Shown: piece by piece, positions 40,501 through 51,703 of the stretch | Layout: each line of letters begins with the position of its first letter | Numbering within the stretch: the first letter of the stretch is position 1 | Source: Girardinichthys multiradiatus | Taxonomy: Eukaryota > Chordata > Actinopteri > Cyprinodontiformes > Goodeidae | Reading direction: 5' to 3' | NCBI RefSeq assembly: GCF_021462225.1 | Contig: NC_061816.1 | Coordinates: 25,591,049 to 25,655,048, forward strand | DNA length: 64,000 nt | The notes under the pieces: model-generated | Database searches by the model: none | The model's input: only the letters and a program-made list of their open reading frames with translations | Told to the model about the DNA's origin: nothing | Program-made: the position numbers and the translations under genes

Positions 40501-42066
40501 GGATTTTATAACCTTTATTTTTTAATTTTTCAGTTTCTTGTGTATTGTCCAAACAAAGACTTTTAGCTGTAGAATCCATTTCTAATTTGGAAACAGCATA
40601 CTGAGCACTCATAAAATTTGAGATAATTCCATGTTTGGCTTACTTTTTAACTATTTTTTTTTCAGGTCATTTATTTCTCTGTTTTCAGATCATCTCTACA
40701 AGTTACTGGTGCAGATTAGATTACTCAAACATTTTGAGCAGAGGAAGAAAGGTTCTGTATCTACTTTTTGTCTTCCTTGTTTTTTAGATGTAAAAACATT
40801 TAAATAACCCCTGCGTTAAAACAAAATTAATTTACAATTCTGTCAGGTTCTCTCTTTATATCACAATTTTGTATGACGTGCCTGCATTAACCTGAGTGAC
40901 CTTTTAAAGTGGATAAACCACATGTTTTGTTTTTAGATGTAAAAAACATCTAAAAACATACAATTAGAAAGATTCGCTTCCTTGTAATGACAATATCCGG
41001 CTAATGACAACATCCGATTAATGATGATATCCGGTTACGTCACAGGAAGGCCCACCACCAGAAGTCCCGCCCTAGGAATTCCCAGCCACCGGAAGTCCCG
41101 CCCACCTGTCAAATTTTTCACACCTCGTTTGATTGAAGGATGTACATTTAGTCTCTGAGGTAAATTAACTGAAGCATTTACCATTCGGCAGGAGGCTGAA
41201 TAACAGTGGGTTCTCCAAGAAGTGGGTTTGCAGACAACCAGCAAGGTAAGGCCAGAACCATGGAGGATTTATCCAGAGCAGGGTCTTGTTGGCAGCAACC
41301 TTCAGGGAGGAACAGAGGTGGGGTTAGCAAAGGCAGGTTAGCACAAAGACAAACACAGAGCACAGTTTGTTGGTCTACTCGGCAGAGTAAACAATTCAAC
41401 GCCTCCTCCAAGGTCTCAGCTGCTTAAGAAGCTCCTCAGTGATTGCTTTTGATATGGTGCAGCTGTGCGGCTGCACCTACCTGTCACACCCTGGTGGAGG
41501 AAAGGAGAAACAACACTCACACAGCAAGACAAACCTGCACACAGCTCCGTGGCCTGACAGGTGTTCTCAGGCTTGCAAATTTCTATTTTTTGCTCTCCAA
41601 GTGTGATAGTGGTCATTATGGTCAAACACTTCAACTTGTCTCCAAAACTTAAGGTCTTTAAATGCATTTGCAAAAAGTAAAAAGTCCTTTGTATGTTGCC
41701 TGTGGAGTAATGGCTTTTTCCTCTCTGAGTGGCCTTTCAGCCCATGTTTGTGCAGGATAATGACTCTCTCTTACCAGCTTCAGCAGCATTTTCACAAGGT
41801 ATTTGACTGTGTTTCTGGGGTTAATTCACACATTTCACACCAAAGCCCGCTCATCTCTGGGGCACAGAACCTGTCACCTTCCTGAGTGATATGATAGCTG
41901 GTTATCCTCATGCTGTATATACTTGATTATAAATGTTTAAACAGATGAACATGGAACTTTCAGGTATCTGGAAATTGGACCCAATGATGGACCAAATTTG
42001 GGAAGGTCCAAAATTCTTTTCTCGATATTTTATTATTTTTATTTTTTCATGATGCCAGACAAGGTG
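40501..42066. other. No recognised gene
   Basis: AT-rich to about 40970. Near 40990-41100 there are short repeats ('atatccgg', 'gaagtcccgcc' twice) and a CRE-like 'ttacgtcac'. Frames between 41035 and 41673 overlap on both strands and show no family motif; I do not call them genes. Confidence 0.4.
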
Positions 42067-42211
42067 TGTTAGGTATTATTTAGTCAACTCAGAGGCAAGA
42101 ACGATAGTCAATTTACTTGCAAGGGTAGCTCTGCAGTGCAGTCTACAAAGTGTTGGCACCCTTCTCTCTTTATTTATACATGCTGGTTCACACACACGTC
42201 AACAAACATTC

Positions 42212-42252
<41 letters not shown>

Positions 42253-42460
42253 GTGTGTGTGGGGTCAGAAAGGTTAGGGTTCATGTGTCTTGATTTTAAA
42301 TAGAGAGAGGGAGTGAGGACTCGGTACCAGTCCCTAGATGTTGCTGATAAAAGCATAACTCGTTCCTCTCTCCATCTCCCTTTCTGTGACCTGTAAGGAG
42401 GGAAAAGCACTTAGAGCGGACATGAGTGATAAACAATACAAAAGTTTTCAAACCCTAACA
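42067..42460 (-). mobile_element. Solo LTR related to ERV1, inverted
   Basis: Begins 'tgttaggtattatttagtc', the reverse complement of the ERV1 LTR end, and shares 'aactcagaggcaagaacgat', 'acaaagtgttggcaccc' and 'ttatcactcatg' (minus strand) with it. It ends 'aaaccctaaca'. A 5-bp target duplication 'aggtg' flanks it (42062-42066 and 42461-42465). No internal sequence remains, so LTR-LTR recombination removed the provirus. It is clearly diverged from ERV1 and longer owing to a microsatellite. Confidence 0.85.
42217..42260. repeat. (TG)n microsatellite inside solo LTR
   Basis: About 44 bp of tg repeats with one cg interruption; the frame over it (HTHTHT) is an artefact. Confidence 0.95.
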
Positions 42461-42801
42461 AGGTGTTTGAGGTGTTTGAAGAAGTTTGTTAAAATACATT
42501 TACAGGCATGCTTCAATGTAGCTGAAATGTTTTAAGTACACTTATTATAAGTTTATAAAGCTCCAACATCATCAACTGGTCTTTCCAAAACTGTTTAAAG
42601 TCATCCTAATGAAGGTAAACTCCTGAATTTGAAAAAAAAAAGGGATTCTGTTTGTCATTATTTGAGAAATGGAATAATGAAAATGGAAATAAATTTAGTA
42701 AATGTTTTTTATACAGTGTACGTAAGGACTGCGAGACCAGTAGGGCCAGTAGGTAGACCTGCTTTTGGTCATTAAAGGTGTAAAATAATCAGAAAAAGCT
42801 A

Positions 42802-44411
42802 CAGGTCCTTCTCAAAATATTAGCATATTGTGATAAAGTTCATTATTTTCCATAATGCCATGATGAAAATTTAACATTCATATATTTTAGATTCATTGCA
42901 CACTAACTGAAATATTTCAGGTCTTTTATTGTCTTAATACGGATTATTTTGGCATACAGCTCATGAAAACCCAAAATTCCTATCTCACAAAATTAGCATA
43001 TCATTAAAAGGGTCTCTAAACAAGCTATGAACCTAATCATCTGAATCAACGAGTTAACTCTAAACACCTGCAAAAGATTCCTGAGGCCTTTAAAACTCCC
43101 AGCCTGGTTCATCACTCAAAACCCCAATCATGGGTAAGACTGCCGACCTGACTGCTGTCCAGAAGGCCACTATTGACACCCTCAAGCAAGAGGGTAAGAC
43201 ACAGAAAGAAATTTCTGAACGAATAGGCAGTTCCCTGAGTGCTGTATCAAGGCACCTCAGTGGGAAGTCTGTGGGAAGGAAAAAGTGTGGCAGAAAACGC
43301 TGCACAACGAGAAGAGGTGACCGGACCCTGAGGAAGATTGTGGAGAAGGTCCGATTCCAGACCTTGCGGGACCTGCGGAAGCAGTGGACTGAGTCTGGAG
43401 TAGAAACATCCAGAGCCACCGTGCACAGACGTGTGCAGGAAATGGGCTACAGGTGCCGCATTCCCCAGGTCAAGCCACTTTTGAACCAGAAACAGCGGCA
43501 GAAGCGCCTGACCTGGGCTACAGAGAAGCAGCACTGGACTGTTGCTCAGTGGTCCAAAGTACTTTTTTCGGATGAAAGCACATTCTGCATGTCATTCGGA
43601 AATCAAGGTGCCAGAGTCTGGAGGAAGACTGGGGAGAAGGAAATGCCAAAATGCCAGAAGTCCAGTGTCAAGTACCCACAGTCAGTGATGGTCTGGGGTG
43701 CCGTGTCAGCTGCTGGTGTTGGTCCACTGTGTTTTATCAAGGGCAGGGTCAGTGCAGCTAGCTATCAGGAGATTTTGGAGCACTTCATGCTTCCATCTGC
43801 TGAAAAGCTTTATGGAGATGAAGATTTCATTTTTCAGCACGACTTGGCACCTGCTCACAGTGCCAAAACCACTGGTAAATGGTTTACTGACCATGGTATC
43901 ACTGTGCTCAATTGGCCTGCCAACTCTCCTGACCTGAACCCCATAGAGAATCTGTGGGATATTGTGAAGAGAACGTTGAGAGACTCAAGACCCAACACTC
44001 TGGATGAGCTAAAGGCCGCTATCGAAGCATCCTGGGCCTCCATAAGACCTCAGCAGTGCCACAGGCTGATTGCCTCCATGCCACGCTGCATTGAAGCAGT
44101 CATTTCTGCAAAAGGATTCCCGACCAAGTATTGAGTGCATAACTGTACATGATTATTTGAAGGTTGACGTTTTTTGTATTAAAAACACTTTTCTTTTATT
44201 GGTCGGATGAAATATGCTAATTTTGTGAGATAGGAATTTTGGGTTTTCATGAGCTGTATGCCAAAATCATCTGTATTAAGACAATAAAAGACCTGAAATA
44301 TTTCAGTTAGTGTGCAATGAATCTAAAATATATGAATGTTAAATTTTCATCATGACATTATGGAAAATAATGAACTTTATCACAATATGCTAATATTTTG
44401 AGAAGGACCTG
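42802..44411 (+). mobile_element. Tc1/mariner element C2 (DD34E), complete
   Basis: A 1610-bp plus-strand copy of the C family with ends 'caggtccttctcaaaa' and the inverse, flanked by TA (42800-42801 and 44412-44413). Terminal repeats and untranslated regions match C1 and C3 nearly base for base. Confidence 0.95.
43130..44134 (+). CDS. Tc1-family transposase, DD34E, intact ORF (C2)
   Basis: A 334-codon uninterrupted transposase, the same length as C1. It has the paired helix-turn-helix region with 'ISERIGSSLSAVSRHLSGKS' (C1 has 'CSQSA' here) and the basic 'GRKKCGRKRCTTRRG'. The catalytic residues are D in 'LFSDESTFCM', D in 'FQHDLAPAH' and E in '[11 protein letters not shown]', spacing 34. 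The 'SPDLNP' motif is canonical, unlike 'YPDLNP' in C1, so this is the better candidate for an active enzyme. The recognition-helix differences (Cys to Ser, Gln to Leu) could affect repeat binding. ATG choice matches C1 and C3. Confidence 0.95.
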   Translation: MGKTADLTAVQKATIDTLKQEGKTQKEISERIGSSLSAVSRHLSGKSVGRKKCGRKRCTTRRGDRTLRKIVEKVRFQTLRDLRKQWTESGVETSRATVHRRVQEMGYRCRIPQVKPLLNQKQRQKRLTWATEKQHWTVAQWSKVLFSDESTFCMSFGNQGARVWRKTGEKEMPKCQKSSVKYPQSVMVWGAVSAAGVGPLCFIKGRVSAASYQEILEHFMLPSAEKLYGDEDFIFQHDLAPAHSAKTTGKWFTDHGITVLNWPANSPDLNPIENLWDIVKRTLRDSRPNTLDELKAAIEASWASIRPQQCHRLIASMPRCIEAVISAKGFPTKY

Positions 44412-44639
44412 TATATAAATAAAATCTCTTCAACAGATAGGCTTTTTTTTTTTAATACAGATCAGGCAGCAGATTCATTCTCCAATGAGAGCGATAAATG
44501 ATTCTATCTAAACATTTATTGGCTGCTTGTGTCATGTGATGTAAACAAAACTTTTCCCACACAAACGTTAGCCACCTAGCATTGCTTCTGATTGGTATCA
44601 GTTTGATATTCTCGTTAGTATCCAATCTTATTGTTTACA

Positions 44640-46714
44640 ATGAAACGTAAAATAATGGATTTTTTTGGCACAATGCCACCGAAAGTGAAGGGAATTTCGG
44701 CTGTAGATATTCCACCTGTGGTTTACTGTACTTTAACCTGTGGGGATGCTTCAGCAGATGGGTCTGCTGCTCCCCCCTTCTTGTTTCCCACTATAGCAGA
44801 CATGGATAACCCTGGGTGTGCTGCTGCAGCTTCAGCTGTCCATACTATACCTGGTGGGTGTCATCCAGCGAGCAATTTAATCTACAGCACATGTGCATCT
44901 ATCTGCCTTTGTTAATTTGGTCATTCTGTTCTGTCGCTGTGATAGCCGCTCCTCCAGAAAAATGTTTGCCGCCTTCCTGCGTGACTGTAAAATGCTCCAT
45001 TGCTCCAGAGCTCCCAGCTTCCACATATTCTTCTTCTACAAGCCAGACAGAAGTTCACTGCTCCAGTGACTGTTGCAGGGATCTGACAAGGTCTCACCAA
45101 CCAGACGACCCAGCAATTCTCTCTGGGACAAGACATGTACAAGGTGTAACACAGAAAAGCTGGTCTGTTCAACCACAGTGGTTTAAAGATTTCAAGTGGC
45201 TAACGCTGTGTCAAATGCGGGCAAAAATATTCTCCACTCAGTGTCGCCTTTGGACCATTAAAGGACTGGGTTCGGGATTAAGTAAAACTAATGAAAACGC
45301 TTTCTCTGTGCTTGGATTCCAAAACTGGAAAAATGCTCTGTGCTCTTTTCGAAAATATGAAAGCAGCAAATATCATAGAAAGGCTGTGGCTTATTACAAC
45401 ATGTATTCATCCCAAGAGCAGACTATTTTGTCCCAGCATGACGCCCAGCTCAAAGTTAAACAACAGCACAGATGCGACATGCTAGTTAAGGAGATAACTT
45501 CCATCATGTATCTCATGGGTCAGGGCATGGCACTAGATAGTAATAATCCAACAAACAGCAACCTTTACAAGCTGTTGGAATTACGCGCAGGATTGTCCTG
45601 AAATTACCAGTGGTTGGCAGACAGAAACTATATGAGCCATTACATAATAAACAAACTGATCAATTCAATTTCTCATTCAATATTGTCCCAGATTATTTCA
45701 ACTATTTGTGAGGAGTTTTATGCAATATCAGCAGATGAAACTAGAGACATTTCAAGCAAAGAGCTGTTAGTGGTTCTTTTCCGCTGGGTTGATGACAGTT
45801 ATGTTCCTCACGAGGACTTTATTGGCCTATTTGACTTCCCGCAGGCTGACGCCACCACCATCCTCACTGCACTAAACAACATTCTTGTTCGCTGCAACAT
45901 TTTGCCAAGTATGTGCTCCAACTGAGCAGCTGTCTAGGACCTTACAGACTCCAAACATATCATTACAAGATGCACAAAAGGCTGTAGCTTTGACAAGGAG
46001 CTTCATTCAGAGAAAGAGGTCAGATGACGTTTTTGAGGAGTTTTACAAAAACGTTTTGGAACATTCACAAGCTCTCACAGATGCCCCAGTGTTGCCCCGG
46101 CAACAGAAACGCCATGCTAGACTGGATTTAGGAAGAGAGTCTGCACACACATTCCAGAACCCAATGGATTATTATTGAAAAATATGATTTGAGGTCCTGG
46201 ATCTACTTGATGATGAACTGGAGTGGCATTTTGAACAGAGAGACTTGTATGTTGCAGCTGCTCTGGAGCACATGATTATTTCCGCCGCTAAAAAAGAGAC
46301 TAATAATCTCTAATAATGGATCTCTACAAGAGTGATTTTCACAGTGACACTCCTTGCGCAGCTGGGAATGTTGCCGGACGTGATTCTGACTTCTGGGATT
46401 GAGGGAGGCCCAACAATAGCCTCAGTAGCGTCAGCAATGAATGCCACTCCTGTGGCAAGAAATCTACTCCCAGAGGTGCACAAACTGTTAAATTATTCTG
46501 CACCATCCCTATGTCCACTGCCAGTGCTGAGAGGTGTTTCTCGTCCCTTCGTCGTATCAAGACGTATTTAAGATCAACAATGACCCAGAGAAGACTGAAT
46601 AGCTTGATGTGCGCCCACACACACAGGGAGGTTTTGACCACAGTGGATGCTTTGAGGATAGCCAGAGACTTTATCCACCATAATGACAGATGGAGACACT
46701 TCTTCAGAAATAAT
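44640..46714 (+). pseudogene. hAT transposase with DUF4371-like region, broken
   Basis: Remnant of a hAT-superfamily transposase of the kind annotated as ZMYM-like or 52 kDa repressor-like. The first frame ('MKRKIMDFFGTMPPKVKG') gives the N-terminus. Frame 44816-45601 has 'WFKDFKWLTLCQMRAKIFST' and 'NENAFSVLGFQNWKNALCSF', typical of the TTF/DUF4371 region. Frame 45614-45925 has 'FYAISADETRDISSKELLVV' (catalytic core with an Asp-Glu pair). Frame 46511-46717 has the hAT C-terminal dimerisation motif 'TASAERCFSSLRRIKTYLRS'. At least four frame changes and stops occur. Terminal repeats and 8-bp duplications were not found. Confidence 0.8.
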
Positions 46715-46719
46715 TAGAG

Positions 46720-48482
46720 CTGGGGTGAGTTTGACTTTTTTTTTTTATTTTTATTCTGAATACCCTTTATGTTAGCTGTTGCCTAATATTACGATCCCTG
46801 GTGAGAAATAAAACGGCGTGTTTGAACGTGGAACATAAAAATAAATATTCTGTGTTCGACTTTTAATAATCAGTGGTATGAACACACTGCGTACCTTGCT
46901 TTGATAAAACAAAATCTATTATTTTATTGTTATTATTATTATTACTATTATTTGACTTTATTTTAATGTTCTTCTTAAATTTGACCAAAATTATTAACGA
47001 AATACAATAACAAACGGTCTTGTGTCAACGTTGGCAGTGGACGCACAGTCCTATAAATTTACTTTTGTCTTCTGCGTACACTCTGATAAAAGTCCTGCAG
47101 GCGCCCCTGATGGGCTGTTGGTGTTTTATGTGTCAGCGTGTGTGTTGGGTGGTGAGGTATATGATGGGCAGGACCAATTTCAAATGTGTTCCGCGGTGTA
47201 TGAGTGTACATAAATATATTGTTTCAGCTGTTTTGGAACTACGACTAAAATGCTTGTAGTTAAGTGTGTCATTGGCTGTTGCCATTGGTAGTCATGGCCT
47301 GCTTGTTAGCACTGAAGCCACCTGGAGATTGGTGGTCATTTTGTGAAACAAGGCCTAGGATCACTGTCTAACTAGAAACTAATGGATGGCTGGATGGCTG
47401 GGTATGATAAATATTATTCAACCTATAAATTCAAGTGTTACATAATTTTTCATATTTTTCTTAAATATTTAATTCTTTTGGCAGACTGTTTTCATCCAAC
47501 TGAAAATGTTTAGCAGAGGAATCTCATTAAATAAAAAAAAAAACATTTGTGATTGGCTGACCTTGTGGTTTATTAAGATACTGTTTGGAAAACTAAGAGT
47601 GAAAGCAGGGAGAGGCGAGCACACAGTGGAGGATAAGCAAGACCACGGGATGTTCAGCATAAATTAACAGGAAGTGTGTGAGAGACTTGGATGCACACAG
47701 AATGGAGGATGAACGAAGGTGACGCAATTTGAGCGAGAGTGTGTGTAAGTTTAGTCTTTCTTTGCACCAAGTTGATGGCTCAGTTAAAAGGCCATACACA
47801 CCATGTTTCAGTATGAAATCTATGCAACTCCCTGATCCACTTTATTTTAGACATCTGCTCAACCTTACAATAGTAACTGTTAATTATACTAATAGAAAAC
47901 ATCTTTTAACCTCCTAAAATTCAGTCACAGGCTAATGTTCAAATTAAAAGGTTGGACCCTATTTATGATAAACAGTTGGTCAGTCTATAGATTGAAGAAA
48001 ATCTCACGTGGATCTATGTGAACCAGAATGTAATGTAGTGACAGCACTCGTTAAACTTATGAGAAACACAGCATGAGCAGGTACAGGGTGGAGGAGGTAG
48101 CATACTTATCAGGCTGTTCATCACGGCACAGTAATAACACCCAGCATGTCACAGCACATTTGCAAACCTTATATTACCTCATGACCGTAATGAAAAGAAA
48201 TAAAAGCAAATGAGACAATAAATCAAAACAATTCCAGGGGGCAATTTTAAATGCAAATGGAACAAATTTATCCCGGACTTAATGCCCATGAACAGCTGCT
48301 GACTGACATGCCATGATTTCATCAATTACATGCAGCGCTTTAGCCTGCTTTCACTGTGCTGAGGATGTTAAAAAGTTATCCAGAAACTGATCTTCCCTTT
48401 TTACACTTTTACCTTGGGAAGTTGACAAGCTAACCTGACCCTTGTAAAACAGTTGTATGAAGTGAAACACATTAAGAACCTA
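46720..48482. other. No recognised gene
   Basis: AT-rich sequence with a (tta)n run near 46930 and no protein motif. The lost remainder of the ERV2 3' LTR would have lain at the right end of this stretch. Confidence 0.4.
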
Positions 48483-48642
48483 ATCTTTTCTCACGCCAAG
48501 AACCTTTCCCTAATGTAATCTATTTCCAGACGGCTTGCATGTTTACTCAGAGTGAACAATTCTTCACAGAATTCATCTTGTAATGGTAAACACAATAATA
48601 ACACTTTTAATCTAATCAAACAAAGCTTTTAGCTTCCACATA
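48483..48642 (-). repeat. ERV2 3' LTR, truncated
   Basis: About 160 bp matching 60108-60140 joined to 61758-61875, with roughly five differences. It ends on the plus strand 'agcttccaca', i.e. starts TGTGGAAG on the minus strand. It lacks the element C3 that interrupts the 5' LTR. Sequence left of 48483 no longer matches. Confidence 0.85.
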
Positions 48643-48660
48643 TATCCCCCCTTTAATTAG
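48643..48660 (-). other. ERV2 polypurine tract
   Basis: The minus strand reads 'ttaaaggggggatata' immediately before the LTR start, as expected for plus-strand priming. Confidence 0.75.
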
Positions 48661-48697
48661 GTTTTCAATCTAATTAACAGCTAAGAGAGATCATATA

Positions 48698-51458
48698 CTC
48701 GTACTCGTACTCGTCGTCTTCCGCTTTATCCGGGACCGGATCACGGGGGCAGCAGACTCAGCAGAGACGCCCAGACGTCCCTCTCCCCAGACACCTCCTC
48801 CAGCTCCTCCGGGGGGGAGCCCAAGGCGTTCCCAGGCCAGCCGAGAGACATAGTCCCTCCAGCGTGTCCTGGGCCGTCCCCTGGGCCTCCTCCCGGTGGG
48901 ACGTGCCTGGAACACCTCCTGAGGAAGGCGTCCAGGAGGCATCCGGTATAGATGCCCGCGCCACCTCAACTGGCTCCTCTCGAGTGGAGGAGTAGCGGCT
49001 CTACTCCGAGCCCCTCCTGGATGGCCGAGCTCCTCACCCTATCTCTAAGGGAGTGCCCGGCCACCCTACGGAGGAAGCTCATTTCCGCCGCTTGTATCCG
49101 GGATCTCGTTCTTTCGGTCATGACCCAAAGTTCATGGCCATAGGTGAGGGTAGGAATGTAGACCGACCGGTAAATCGAAAGCTTCACTTTTCGGCTCAGC
49201 TCTCTTTTCACCACAACGGACCGGCACAGCGCCCCCATTACTGTGGCAGCCGCACCGATCCATCTGTCGATCTCCCGCTCCATTCTTCCCTCACTCGTGA
49301 ACAAGACCCCAAGATACTTAAACTCCTCCACTTGAGGCAGGAACTCCCCTCCAACCTGAAGAGGACAAGCCACCCTTTTCCAGTCGAGAACCATGGCCTC
49401 GGACTTGGAGGAGCTGATCTTCATCCCAGCCGCTTCACACTCGGCTGCGAACAGCCCCAGTGCATGCTGTAGGTTTTGGCTAGAGGGGGCCAGCAGGACC
49501 ACGTAATCTGCAAAAAGAAGAGACGAAATCCTCTGGTCCCCAGACCAGAACCCCTCCGGCCCTTGGCTGCGCCTAGAAATCCTGTCCATAAAAGTTATGA
49601 ACAGGACCGGTGACAAAGGGCAGCCCTGCAGGAGTCCAACATGTACCGGGAACAGGTCCGACTTAGTGCCGGCAATGCGAACCAAACTCCTGCTCCGCTT
49701 GTACAGAGAACGGATGGCCCCTAGTAAAGGGTCCCCTATTCCATACTCCTGGAGCACCCCCCACAGGGCATCACGAGGTACACAGTCAAATGCTTTCTCC
49801 AGGTCCACAAAACACACGTGGACCGGTTGGGCAAACTCCCATGAACCCTCGAGTACCCTGTAGAGGGTATAGAGCTGGTCCAGTGTTCCACGGCCAGGAC
49901 GAAAACCACACTGCTCCTCCTGAAGCTGGGGTTCAACTATCGGCCGGACTCTCCTCTCCAATACCCTGGCGTAGGCCTTACCAGGGAGGCTGAGGAGTGT
50001 GACCCCCCTGTAGTTGGAACACACCCTCCGGTCACCCTTCTTATGTAGGGGGACCACCACCCCAGTCTGCCAATCCAAAGGCACTGTCCCCGTCCGCCAC
50101 GCAATGTTGAAGAGGCGTGTCAACCATGACAGCCCCACAACATCCAAAGACTTGAGGTACTCAGGGCGGATCTCATCCAACCCTGAAGCCCTGCCACCGC
50201 GGAGCTTTTTAACCACCTCGGTGACTTCAGCCTGGGTGATGAAAGAGTCCAACCCCGAGTCCCCAGCCTCTGTTTCCACCACGGAATGCGTGATGGCAGG
50301 ATTGAGGAGATCCTCGAAGTACTCCTTCCACCAGCCGATAATGTCCCCAGTCGAGGTCAGCAGCTCCCCACCCCCACTGTAAACAGTGTTGGCGAAGCAC
50401 TGCTTCCCCGTCCTGAGGCGCCTGTTTGCCAGAATCGCTTCGAGGCCAACCGGTAGTCCTTCTCCATGGCCTCACCGAACTCCTCCCAGGTCCGAGTTTT
50501 TGCCTCTGCCACCGTCCGGGCCGCTGCACGCTTGGCCCCGTGGTACCCGTCAGCCGCCTCAGGAGTCCCACAAGCCAACCACAGCCGATAGGACTCCTTC
50601 TTCAGCTTGACAGCATCCCTTACTGCTGGTGTCCACCATGGTCCACTCAGACTCCATGTCTCCAACATCCCTCGGCATCTGGTCAAAGCTCTCCCGGAGG
50701 TGAGAGTTGAATACATCCCTGGCCAAGGGGTCCGCCAGACATTCCCAGCGGACCCTCACTATGCGCTTGGGCCTGCCAAGTCTGTCCGGCTTTCTCCTCC
50801 CCCAGCGGATCCAACTTACCACCAGGTGGTGATCAGTGGACAGCTCAGCCCCTCTCTTCACCAGAGTGTCCAAAACATGCGGCCGAAGGTCTGATGATAC
50901 GACAACAAAGTCGATCATTGACCTCCTGCCTAGGGTGTCCTGGTGCCAAGTGCACTGATGGACACCCTTATCTTTGAACATGGTGTTCATTATGGACAAT
51001 CCGTGACTAGCACAGAAGTCCAATAACAAAACACTGCTCGGATTCAGATCGGGGAGGCCATTCCTCCCAATCACGCCTCTCCAGGTGTCACTGTCATTTC
51101 CCACGTGGGCATTGAAGTCCCCCAGCAGAAAAATGGAGTCCCCAGGAGGGGCACTATCCAGCACCCCCGACAGGGATGCCAAGAAGGCCGGGTACTCCAC
51201 ACTACCACTCGGCCCGTAGGCTGAAATGATAGTCAGAGACCTCTCCCCAACCTGAAGGCGCAGGGATGCGACCCTCTCATCCACTGGGGTAAACCCCAAC
51301 ACGAGACGGCTGAGCTGGGGGGCGACAAGCAAACCCACCCCAGCCCACCACCTCTCCCCGTGGGCCACTCCAGAGTAGAAGAGAGTCCAGCCCCTCTCGA
51401 GGAGATAGGTTCCAGAACCCACGCTGTGCGTGGAGGCGAGCCCGACTATTTCTAGAGT
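48698..51458 (-). mobile_element. RTE/Rex3-type LINE inserted in ERV2
   Basis: A 5'-truncated LINE of 2761 bp on the minus strand bounded by a perfect 12-bp duplication 'agagatcatata' (48686-48697 and 51459-51470). The 3' end has '(acgagt)n' repeats after 'cggataaagcggaagacg'. It encodes endonuclease then reverse transcriptase, in shifted frames. It is the fullest copy of the family whose remnant starts the window. Confidence 0.93.
48720..50530 (-). pseudogene. LINE reverse transcriptase, catalytic Asp lost
   Basis: A 438-codon frame (48966-50282) covers most of the RT: 'KKGDRRVCSNYRGVTLLSLP', 'EEQCGFRPGRGTLDQLYTLY', 'CFVDLEKAFDCVPRDALW', 'GLLQGCPLSPVLF', then the active-site box 'LLFADYVVLLA' in place of 'FADDVVLLA' (GAC to TAC near 49505). 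This removes a metal-binding aspartate. The thumb and C-terminus follow ('FLPQVEEFKYLGVLFTSEGR'). A single-base deletion near 48975 shifts the last part to frame 48691-48969 ('YRMPPGRLPQEVF', 'GRRPRGRPRTRWRDYVSRL'). The link to the endonuclease (50357-50716) is also out of frame. Confidence 0.9.
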
Positions 51459-51467
51459 AGAGATCAT
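50559..51467 (-). pseudogene. LINE endonuclease domain
   Basis: A 302-codon frame with the endonuclease fold motifs: '[17 protein letters not shown]', '[17 protein letters not shown]', '[18 protein letters not shown]' and '[13 protein letters not shown]' (catalytic His of the final block). After 'SEWTM' a deletion of roughly 90 bp shifts reading out of frame. The apparent ATG lies partly in the target-site duplication, so the true 5' end is missing through truncation. Confidence 0.88.
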
Positions 51468-51470
51468 ATA

Positions 51471-51703
51471 TTCATATTGTAAATATCCTGTGAGTTTAAG
51501 TGATGTTTATGAGTGAATAAAAGGAAAGAAATTTGAATGATTATGAAAGGTAGTGAAATTACCTGATGTACAAAATTAGTCAACCCTAAATGATTGCTCT
51601 TATTTAGGTCTAAAATTTTGGGTTCAACTTATTAAGTAAGATCCTCTTTAGAGTTCCCATGCGCACATTATTTTAACTGTGGTAGACTATGCTACACTAA
51701 CTT
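51471..51703. other. Remaining ERV2 interior near env, unreadable
   Basis: About 230 bp between the LINE and Tc1 B. By position it should be what is left of the ERV2 env region. No protein motif is visible. Confidence 0.3.

Noticed and set aside
41035..41673. Several overlapping 60-85-codon frames on both strands
   Set aside because: No start context, family motif or neighbouring gene supports any of them.
42210..42410. Frame ending in HTHTHTHT
   Set aside because: Translation of the (tg)n microsatellite within the solo LTR.
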